A stretch of DNA of 36,736 bases, taken from assembly GCA_025529335.1 (NCBI GenBank), contig JAMYHX010000442.1:1-36736 (forward strand), in the 5' to 3' direction. Position 1 is the first letter of the stretch. The number at the start of each line of letters is the position of its first letter. The position numbers and the translations under genes are program-made. Positions 9,375-17,721 of this stretch are shown here, piece after piece. This DNA is from Rhizopus sp. PT2906 (Eukaryota; Mucoromycota; Mucoromycetes; Mucorales; Rhizopodaceae). The notes below the pieces were generated by a model, which ran no database searches, was not told the origin of the DNA, and saw nothing but the letters and a program-made list of their open reading frames with translations.

Positions 9375-12217
9375 AGGATGTCTATCGTTCATATGACAGC
9401 TTGGAAAACAGAATAGGTGAAGTAGGCAAGACCGCTATTCGTATAGGTGAACAGTTGGAGACTATCGATAAAGAGCGATCAAAGGCTTCAGAAAGTAGAG
9501 ATATCGTAGAGTATTTTATGGAATTTCAGGAAGGTAGCAGCGAACGTTTAGACTCTTTAGTGCAAACAGGAGAGGAGGGACAACTGAAGGTAGAAAGAGA
9601 GAGAGAGAAAGACATTGGGAAGGTTTATTCTGATAGTGGTTTTAATAGGCTGCTGTCATTGCTAGAAGATTAAATGCGGTTTCTAAAGAAGTAGATAATG
9701 ATCCAGAAGCAAGAAGAGCGATTGAAAAATTCTGTGAAAGCTTTGAAAATGAAATTTTACAAGATTTCAACAAAGCATATACGGAAGGTGATCCTCGTCA
9801 GATGGCAGTAAAGATGATTTATAAGATGTTAAACCACAGTGACTCAATCTATATTCATAGCACTGTGCCAAAGTTCTGTTCGAGTTTAATGGTGGCGCGT
9901 CATGTGTGCAGATATATGTCAATCAACATGAGTTTTTTATGTCAAATATGACAATGGAAGATACAGATCAAGCTAGAGATTCCGAAGAGTAAGCCTTTCT
10001 TTTATACATTGTTACATGTGCTAAATTGTTATCGCTAAAGCAATGCAGATTTATCAAATCCCAATGTACCATCGCCTGAAGTGGATACGAGTCTTGTCAA
10101 ACTATATGATGATATCCGTATTACTGTACGTCGGGAGGCTGGCATAATTTCAAGTGTATTTCCACAACCAGCAACAGTTATGCAAGTCCTTTTGCAGCGT
10201 ATATTTGCTCAATCTGTAAATTAGAGTGCTTTTTTCTATGCTTATATACTGATGATTTATAGATACAAAACCATATTGAGTTATTGCTTTCGAGATCAGA
10301 AAAATGCTCACACTTGGCCTATTTAAGAACATTAGCCTCTACACATGCAGAAACAAAGAGACTTATCGAAAACCTCAAGTTTTATTGTGATAAAGAGGTT
10401 CCGCTCAAGGATTCTACAGACATAAACGGGCTGGCTAGTTCTGCTTCTCCTGACGAAACCCTAGACAGATGTATGGATGATTTATTCGTACCCTACACTG
10501 AAGGCGGTCGATACCTAAAGAAGGAGGAGGAATCCCTTCATGAATTATTTGGAAATATCGTGTCTGAATTTCTTAATGCCATGGTAAAGATAACGTTTTT
10601 TTAAATACATGATCTAAGTATTCTCTTTCTGCAGCAACAACGAAAGATAACATCTGCACGTAATCAATCTGTATTGACAAGAACACTAAATCAAATATCT
10701 TCAACATCTGGAGGTATCATGTCTCCATCCGTTTCTTCACCATTATTAAGTGAAGATGGAGTTCCACAGGTCGGAATAGATCATTTCGGCCGGATCAAAG
10801 AAAGTTCGACCAATTTATTTGTAGACGAAAATGGATTTTGCCTGTTATCGTCAGGAGCAATTCTAAAGATGCTCAATATGCATGCTGAAGCAATCATTCG
10901 ATGCGTTGAGCTAGAAGATGTACAAGAATCGTAAGTGTCACGACACGTGTGGCTTGAGGTTATTAACTTGTCTTCACAACAGAATGAACTCTTTAAAGAG
11001 GATCTATAGCATTTTGATTGACTTTGTTGGACATAAATACTTGGACATAGCCATGGATGAGTAAAACATTGAGCCGGTTAGCCGAAAAGCAACTGTATTT
11101 AACTGCTGTTCTTAGGATCATTGAAATTTTAAATAACAGACGAGATCAGCCAGACTTGTCTTGCTTTTCGGCTGTCAAGTCAGCTGCAGACATTATGCAC
11201 CTAATGCAGAAGCACTTTGAATCTGCAATAGTAAAGTATATACATTTTTTAAATTCTATCACTAATCCTGTCTTGGTTATATTAGTTACCGCTTGTGATC
11301 ACTGTGCCTTCGTCCCATAGAGATATACTTGCGCTCAAAAATGCATTTATGGCTAGTGTAGAACAAAAAATAAACAGCATACTTCAAAAGAGCATAGAAG
11401 GAACCATGTTTTGGCTTGGGGAAATATTGAGCCGACAAAAGAAAAATGATTTCCGGCCCAAAGATGAAGAAGTGGCAATGATGAACATGGGTACGCAACC
11501 GTGTATGCAGAGTATCGAGTTTGTCACCAAGGTGTATCGAGCAGCATCCAATGCGCTTCAAGGTAAAAATTTTGAAGCTTTTCTAAAACGCATTGGCAAT
11601 GGATTTCATTCGTAAGAAGAAAAAAAAAACAAGTACAATGATATTGTAAATTAACGCATATCTTAGTATGCTTTTGGAGCATTTTAAAAAGTTCTATGTT
11701 ACTCCCACAGGCGGTCTTTTGGTTACAAAGTATAACAAATACATTGTTTTTATATCAAAAAAGACACTAATTCGTTCTAATTTGTGCCAATGCGTGCAGG
11801 GATATCGCAAAATACCAGGAGCTTGTCAAAATGTTCAAAATTGCTGTGCTTGATGAAAGGTTTGAAATGTTACGCCAATTAGGAAATATATTTGTCGTGA
11901 AACCAGAAATTCTCAAGTCTATACTCTCTGAAGGGTACCTTGCTCGGTTAGACCCATCTGTGCTTTACCCTTACTTGGAAAAACGAACTGACTTCAAGAC
12001 GGCCAAGTTGGACAGATTACTTGGCATTTCCGTGGATGAAATAGCTGAAGGACAGAGTACAGAAACGTCAGCAGTATCAAGCAATCAGCGAAGAACCGAT
12101 CAGAAAGGAAAAGGCCAAAGAAGATCACTCTTTGTAAGTGATAATGAGATACTCAAGGATATCATGAAGAATTATACAAGCAATCGTGATTTCCTTTCTG
12201 CATTCAACCTGTCTTGA
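8865..12217 (+). CDS. SEC10: Exocyst complex subunit Sec10 (EXOC5)
   Basis: Exocyst subunit that tethers secretory vesicles to the plasma membrane, working with Sec15 and Sec4-type GTPases. Fourteen exons: 8865-8936, 8988-9066, 9125-9294, 9377-9589, 9649-9807, 9861-9988, 10041-10215, 10263-10583, 10635-10930, 10983-11060, 11116-11230, 11286-11611, 11667-11729 and 11800-12217. They give 870 aa with all phases closed. Recognisable Sec10 landmarks are an N-terminal coiled coil (FDPKPFIRTFESVLEEL), IGEQLETIDKERSKASE, AKVLFEFNGGASC, YVNQHEFF, KKNDFRPKDEE, TPTGGLLVTKDIAKYQ and a C-terminal KRTDFKTAKLDRLL. Length is normal for fungi. Intron 3 ends in a run of 42 T before gcag. The stop-free extension at 9590-9670 is intron, not coding. 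The Sec10 call is firm; single exon edges may shift by a few bases. Confidence 0.92.
9331..9372. repeat. Poly-T run (42 nt) at a SEC10 3' splice site
   Basis: Uninterrupted T42 directly before the acceptor gcag of the third SEC10 intron, an extreme polypyrimidine tract. Its length is prone to sequencing error and to somatic change. Confidence 0.95.
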
Positions 12218-12871
12218 TTCTCTTTATCTATTATCTTGGGTCATTTTATTTCTGATTTATGATTATATTGAAATATACACACGCATATTAAAAAAGAGAT
12301 TCCCATCACGCAAGATAGAAAGCCATTGTGGAACCCTGCTTTTTAAAGTTTGATTTTTATGATATAGCAAAGTCATACGTCATAAAAAGGGAGACGTGTT
12401 GATTTAGTGTAATTCTTAATCCTGATTCTTACTTGTATTTAATCCATATGCCTTCTTTCTTTTTTTTTTCATAAGGTTCATTATTTATTTCCCCCAATTT
12501 TGAAAAGAGACTATTCACTTTTTGTGTAACGATGAGTCAGTATGTAGATCCAGCAATAGTGATCTTTGGATGGAGCAGATCAGAAGCCAAAGGCAAGTAC
12601 GGAGGACGCTTCTTTTGAATCTATGTGAAATCAGAATGAAAACAAAAGAATTGTAAGCAAGCAACAAGATATATCAGTTTAACAAACAATACACTAATTG
12701 TTACACGAAATAAAAGAAAGCTGAGATCGACATCATTTTTAATTTGCTATGGTAACTGGGATGCCATGTCATATATGGTATAGCGCAACTGAGACAATGT
12801 TCCTAAATTTCTTTGTGATTTATATAAAGACTTGGTTAATTCATTATACTTTTTCTTTCATCTTTAATCCA
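12218..12871. other. Intergenic region before the SGNH-like gene
   Basis: No confident gene. A 28-codon ATG frame at 12532-12618 (MSQYVDPAIVIFGWSRSEA...) is too short to judge. From 12749 the frame of the next gene is already open with an alternative ATG. Confidence 0.35.
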
Positions 12872-13973
12872 ATGACTGCACAAATGAAAAATAATGTAGC
12901 TTTTAAGACTGCAATAAATATACTCCTGTTCATTCTATCATTACTGATCCTATTCACCTCCATGAGTTATTTCATAAAAGGTAATAGTTTATTTGCATCT
13001 TTTAAGTATTCGTTTATCTCATTCGTCTTTAGTACCAAGGGCAGCTTCAAAATGTCACAACATGCTAAATCAAGGAAGATGGGAATCAGACGATTATACC
13101 CTATGGAAGCCAGCAGAGTGTAAAGTCAAATCATATACAACAGAAGAACTATACAGCTGCCTTTCGAATTCGAGAATCATCTATATCGGAGACTCTATTA
13201 TGAGAGAACAATATTACGCAATGGCAGAGATGTTTCGACCAGGGCGACCAGGGCAAGACGCGATTCATGCTGATCAAGTAGTTTATTTGGAAGAGCACAA
13301 CGTAACTATCGAGATGTGGTGGGACCCGTTTTTGAATACAAACAGAACCATTGACGTGCTGCAGGGAAAAGAAAAGTTGCAGCACACTCTGTTGATTCTA
13401 GACACAGGCGTGTGGTACATGAAGGACTATAGCACCAATTATCTTCGCGAATGGAAAAAGGCAGTTGATAGAGTTTTTGATGCTGTACAGAATCACCAAA
13501 TTGCAGACAAAGTCATGTTGTCTCCCGTAGAAACTTTGGAATACGATCGTCTTTCTGAAGAAAGAAAAAAAGTGATGACACCAGGAAAGATCAAGATCAT
13601 GAACAATTATTTACGAGAACGAGAACGTATGCTAGAGGATACAGTGACGCCTTTAGCTATTCCGTTTGTCTGGAACGAAATATCAGCTTCGTCCAAGAAT
13701 AAAACTCTGGATGGACTTCATTTCCAACCCCCAGTGACAACAGCTCAAGCACGAATTGCTTTAAATTATTATTGTAATAATAAGCTTCCACTGAAGTTTT
13801 CAACGGAGGCCACATGCTGTCATCACTATAGTTATCCTGTATGGTACCTGGCGGCGGCTGCTCTTTCTCTTTTATGCCTTATTGCTGTATTTATTCTTAT
13901 GACTTTTGGTTATCGTGCCAATATTATTGATACCCTATGCGCTGTAAAAATTCAATTAAAGACACAATGTTAA
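12872..13973 (+). CDS. Membrane-anchored SGNH/PC-esterase-like protein
   Basis: Two exons, 12872-12980 and 13033-13973 (intron GTAATA...CTTTAG, phase 1), giving 349 aa. An N-terminal membrane anchor (AINILLFILSLLILFTSMSYF) precedes a luminal domain, and a second helix near the C-terminus (WYLAAAALSLLCLIAVFILM) is followed by a short tail. The domain carries the nucleophile block IGDSIMREQYY (Ser about 91) and a distal DGLHFQPP, the Asp-x-x-His pair, as in the PC-esterase family that includes the N-terminal part of CAS1 and NXPE proteins. The multi-spanning acyltransferase part of CAS1 is absent. The likely role is O-acetyl transfer or removal on a glycan in the secretory pathway; this is inferred. 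An in-frame ATG at 12749 would add 41 residues, including another hydrophobic stretch. I preferred 12872 because it puts one anchor at the N-terminus. Confidence 0.8.
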
Positions 13974-14059
13974 GTTGTCAAACATGTTATAAAGATTACC
14001 AATGCTTTGTATTTTAAATACCAACAGTAGCACTGTAGAAGCTTAAAAGTCTAATACGC

Positions 14060-14180
14060 TTATTGCTCAAGTTTACTGTCGATCATTAGATAGTTTTGTT
14101 CTATCATCTGATAGGTTGACACATCCCAAAATTGGGCTTTGATCTCCTCCCATTTCACTCTCAGTACTGCTGGTTGTGAT
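14060..14180 (-). other. Short coding-like segment, C-terminus of an unassigned protein
   Basis: Minus-strand frame reading VLRVKWEEIKAQFWDV, then TYQMIEQNYLMIDSKLEQ and a stop at 14062-14060, preceded by a usable acceptor (CAACCAG). The composition is clearly protein-like. No upstream exons could be joined with confidence towards 14390. It may be the last exon of a small gene or a remnant. No family recognised. Confidence 0.35.
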
Positions 14181-14479
14181 ATGGATCCAACCAATGATAG
14201 TAAAGAGACGAATAAAAGTTAAATACAACTATATTCAATGATGCTTTGTTCGGGAGACTCTTGTTCACTATCACCTCTCTCTTTTGTTCTCAAAATATGT
14301 TCGATTCTGAAGTTGAGGTAGAGAAATCTCTTTGTAACTTTCTAAAACGTCCGTTTTTGGAAATTAAGTTGGGACGGCTTTTCTTATAAAATTTGACTGG
14401 TTTTTTTACAGAGAAAAGAGAACCACTTTATAGACTGAAATTTTTCTCTTTTTGTTACAAAAACTTTATTATATATATT

Positions 14480-15496
14480 ATGGCATTTGAATCTCGAGGT
14501 GGAGGACGTGGTGGCCGTGGTGGTAGCCGTGGCGGCAGAGGTGGATTTGGTGGTGATCGTGGCGGCCGTGGCGGTGGCCGTGGTGGTGGATTTGGTGGAA
14601 GAGGTGGATTTGGTAAATTCAATCATTGACATTATGAAACTTGAACTAACACTCTTTGTCTTGTAGGTGGCCGCGGCGGCGGAAGAGGCGGTGCTCGTGG
14701 AGGCGGTGCCAGAGGTGGCCCCCGTGGTGGTGGAAGAGGTGCTGCCCGCGGCGGTCGTGGTGGTGCCAGAGGTGGTGCTAAAGGAGGTGCCAAGGTTATC
14801 ATTGAACCTCACAGACATGCTGGTATCTTCGTTGCCCGTGGAAAGGAAGATCTTTTAGTTACCAAGAACCTTGTTCCCGGTGAATCCGTTTATGGTGAAA
14901 AGCGTATCTCAGTTGATGGACCTGATGGTACAAAGATTGAATACCGTGTATGGAATCCTTTCAGATCTAAGCTTGCTGCTGCCGTCCTTGGTGGTGTTGA
15001 CCATGTTCACATTGCTCCTGGAAAGAAGGTCCTTTATCTCGGTGCTGCCTCTGGTACTTCCGTTTCCCATGTTGCTGATATCGTTGGTCCTGAAGGTGCT
15101 GTGTATGCTGTCGAATTCTCTCATAGACCTGGTCGTGATTTGATCAATATGGCAAAGAAGAGAACTAATGTCGTTCCTATCATCGAAGATGCTCGTCACC
15201 CTCAAAAATACCGTATGCTTGTCCCTATGGTCGATGTTATCTTTGCTGATGTTGCACAACCTGATCAAGCCCGTATTATCGCATTGAACGCTCACAACTT
15301 TTTGAAGAACGATGGACACATTGTTATTTCTATCAAGGCTTCTTGTATTGATTCTACAGTTGATGCTGCTACTGTCTTTGCTCGTGAAGTCAAGAAGCTT
15401 CAAGAAGAAAGAATTAAGCCTCAAGAACAACTTACACTTGAACCTTACGAAAGAGATCACGCCGTCGTTGTCGGTAAATACGTTCGCTTTAAGTAA
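14480..15496 (+). CDS. NOP1: Fibrillarin, box C/D snoRNP 2'-O-methyltransferase
   Basis: Nucleolar methyltransferase that, guided by box C/D snoRNAs, methylates rRNA ribose 2'-OH groups. It also methylates a histone H2A glutamine in yeast and animals. Exons 14480-14612 and 14667-15496 give 320 aa. The first about 95 residues form a Gly/Arg-rich RGG domain interrupted by the only intron. The catalytic domain follows, with VIIEPHRHAGIFVARGKED, EYRVWNPFRSKLAAA, the SAM-binding VLYLGAASGTSVSHV, VYAVEFSHRPGRDL, VDVIFADVAQPDQ and GHIVISIKAS. Full length with no missing motif. The strong codon bias in this gene (GGT, GTC, AAG) contrasts with its neighbours and fits high expression. Confidence 0.98.
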
Positions 15497-15732
15497 AGGA
15501 AAAAGTGATATTGGTGTTTTGTTTAGAACTTTTTTGTAAATACAGTTTTTTCATATCAAATCATTGTGATTTTAGAATTTGGTGTTCCCTTTTTTAAACT
15601 ACCTTGTCATATTTCTCTTTTTGACGCTTTTAATAAACCACCTGTCTCAGAAAAAGTATCTAGTAGCAAAAGTTCCTAACCAAATTTCTTATTATAAGCT
15701 ATACTTATCATTACTAATTGAATCAACGTTAG

Positions 15733-16124
15733 GTCTATCACGGTGTTTACCCATGAGGACCGCAGCCACTGTCCTGTAGAATGCTTTATAACTCTAAGAG
15801 ATCATCTGTCTTTAGCACCATCTCCATTATGCTTCTCTACTTGTCCACCCTTTGCAACCTGATGAACCCTTAATAATTTCAACAATCTCTACCTGGCTTC
15901 GTTCATTACTTCGCTTGTCCAATGACGAACGAAACATTAGCATTCGTTCTATTGCTTCATCCTAGGCTCTCCCTAAAGAAGGCATTGTCGCCCTCGGTAG
16001 CTGGACTAGTTTCTCGACCTTCAAAAATCACTACCGACACGAACACATGCCTTTGTCCAACTTGAGCGACGTTCTCCTCACCATCCCCGATGGTATCATG
16101 GGCACTAACACAGAGCAAGACTAA
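15733..16124 (+). pseudogene. Tyrosine recombinase remnant (Crypton/DIRS-like integrase)
   Basis: A plus-strand frame interrupted by TGATGA at about 15863 and TAG at about 15964 reads CPVECFITLRDHLSLAPS, then NISIRSIASS and ALPKEGIVALGSWTSFST followed by FKNHYRHEHM. This is the arrangement of a tyrosine recombinase C-terminal domain (R..A box, LG.W block, nucleophile Tyr in NHYR). It resembles integrases of Crypton or DIRS-type elements common in early fungi. It is truncated at the 5' side and carries stops, so it is dead. No element ends were identified. Another YR-retroelement family is possible. Confidence 0.65.
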
Positions 16125-16378
16125 TTCTTTGATGCTTTGAAATCAATGTTTAATATTTTAGTGATTTGTAAAAATTTACTGATTTTTGCTGAAAGAATCA
16201 AAGCAATGGTAACCCCAAGGGTTATTTGAGCATCACTTCATGTATTGGTTTAATAGCCTTGATGTTCTAGCTACAGGCAAGTTGCATGATACTATATAGA
16301 TTTGGCTTGTCATAGCATCTCTAAGGTTAATGTTCCCTAACGAGCTGCCAAGGAAAGAGGTGATAATACCATTTTGCA

Positions 16379-16626
16379 GAATACATTCGCCCGCGACCAA
16401 AAGTTCGTACAGACCATGAATACAGAAAGCTCTTTGAACTGCTTGTTCGTGCTGTTTTTGGACTTTACTTTAGCCAATGGTGCAAGTTAAATGTCAGAGA
16501 AAAGTATCCCAAAAGCATAGTCGTCGATCAATGGTTGGTTGTGCGCAAAGAAATCAAAGCCTATAACCAACACAGAGCAGTGATTGAATTTTATGATACA
16601 GTTGATAAGCTGTTCAAAGTCATCTA
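16379..16626 (+). other. Open coding-like frame opposing the minus-strand ORF
   Basis: After a good acceptor (TTTTGCAG) a plus-strand frame stays open for about 82 codons (YIRPRPKVRTDHEYRKLFEL ... KSIVVDQWLVVRKEIKAYNQ). It then meets TAG, which coincides with a strong donor (TA|GTAAGTTG) and a possible 51-nt intron. It has no ATG and no identified upstream exon. The 3' part overlaps the end of the minus-strand ORF 16487-16963. Family unknown; possibly an exon of a decayed gene. Confidence 0.35.
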
Positions 16627-16963
16627 GTAAGTTGCTGTCTTTGGTTAACAGCTGTGTATATTTTCTCTGTTTGATAGACACAGTTTGATATTCGAAGCTT
16701 GCTGGAATGGTTGTGTTTAATTTTGCACCAATCTGATCTACGGATCCACTATAATGATTTAAACCGCCTCGTGTGATATTTAAAGATTGCTTCATAAAGA
16801 AAAGCTGTCTTTTTAACCGATCTTTTGGAACTTCAATGAACTCGGTATCCAAACTCTGTCGTTTTGTTATTTTTTTTTTAATATTATCACTGTTGGCGAA
16901 TTTTACCGTGCACTTTTTTACAAGTTTATCAAATACTACTTGCTGAGGGGCTTTTCTTTCCAT
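16487..16963 (-). CDS. Uncharacterised protein
   Basis: Single-exon ATG frame of 158 codons, starting MERKAPQQVVFDKLVKKC. The first about 115 residues are rich in Lys, Asp and Glu and look like a soluble protein. The last about 40 are more hydrophobic and lie opposite another open frame, so the true 3' end may differ (for example through an intron). No motif recognised and no signal peptide. It is divergent from the OB-fold gene, with about 300 bp between starts, so the two may share control sequences. It may be a fast-evolving small protein or partly spurious. Confidence 0.45.
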   Translation of the reverse strand: MERKAPQQVVFDKLVKKCTVKFANSDNIKKKITKRQSLDTEFIEVPKDRLKRQLFFMKQSLNITRGGLNHYSGSVDQIGAKLNTTIPASFEYQTVSIKQRKYTQLLTKDSNLLDDFEQLINCIIKFNHCSVLVIGFDFFAHNQPLIDDYAFGILFSDI

Positions 16964-17266
16964 GCAGATAAATTTTTCTCTTGCAAAAGCTTTTTGAGGT
17001 AGAATACCAATTTATAAAGTACCATGATAAATACACGCCAAGTGATTAAAGAAAAATGTTGTCACGTTTAAATGAATGATTACGTGTATAGTTATGATGA
17101 CGCTTTACAAATTCGTATTCTACATCAAATAATGTTGAGATAACAGATGCTTCCTCTAGTCTGGTAATGGTGTACCTCGATTACCAAATAAATAAAGTGT
17201 CTCTAACAATAAATGCAAATTGAAATTTATTGTCCGCATCCACTGTCTTTTACAACAAAAGCATAC
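16964..17266. promoter_or_regulatory. Divergent intergenic region, unknown ORF / OB-fold gene
   Basis: About 300 bp of AT-rich DNA between two divergent starts. No TATA box or repeat stands out. An upstream in-frame ATG for the OB-fold gene lies at 17213. Confidence 0.4.
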
Positions 17267-17721
17267 ATGAACACTGACGTGAAGACATTGATACCTGATA
17301 TGTATAATGTTACCGTCAAGGTAAAAGTCTTGGATCTATTGGTTAGCTTAGAAACAAAACATGAAAAGAGTAAAACTATAACGGACACCTCATGTTTATA
17401 ATCTGCCAACCACTTGTAATTTTCCCTCTTAGCTAATTCTGACATCAAGATTCATGAATACCTGGTTGGAGATAGTACAGCTTCTGTGATTCTCAATACA
17501 ATGCAAGGTAAATGTTTGAAATATGCAGAAAAAAGTTGATAAATTTGACTCCAATAGACCTCGAGATTATGAAGACTTATGAAATACAACAAGGCCATAC
17601 ACGCGCCATAGAAGGATATCTAAGGCTATATTCCAAGGGGGTTGTGCCTGATACAACTGATATTGAACATGTCAACACTGAGCATAATAGATCATTTATA
17701 CAGTTCAATCGAAAGTTATAA
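17267..17721 (+). CDS. Small OB-fold protein, SOSS-B/hSSB-like
   Basis: Exons 17267-17369, 17433-17507 and 17558-17721 give 113 aa with consistent phases. The order of elements resembles the single-domain ssDNA-binding OB folds of the SOSS-B (hSSB1/2, NABP) family: an opening DVKTLIPDMYNVTVKVKVLD, then IKIHEYLVGDSTASVILNTM (compare the R.CKVADKTGSI..S strand), then YEIQQGHTRAIEGYLRLYSK (compare the G....F.G.LTLY strand). In animals these proteins bind single-stranded DNA and RNA and pair with INTS3. Its stop overlaps the stop of the INTS2-like gene on the other strand. The OB-fold reading is moderately supported; the SOSS-B assignment is an inference. An upstream in-frame ATG (17213) would add 18 residues. 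Confidence 0.65.

Noticed and set aside
9590..9673. Continuation of SEC10 exon 4 as coding, with a 26-nt intron ending at 9648
   Set aside because: The donor at 9590 gives a normal 59-nt intron with a CTGAT branch site and joins EEGQLK to AAVIARRLN, as expected for Sec10.
14384..14818. Ser/Thr/Ala-rich minus-strand ORF of 144 codons
   Set aside because: Shadow of the Gly/Arg-repeat coding region of fibrillarin; low complexity with no independent support.
14909..15460. 183-codon minus-strand ORF
   Set aside because: Antisense shadow of the fibrillarin methyltransferase domain, whose strong codon bias leaves the opposite strand open.
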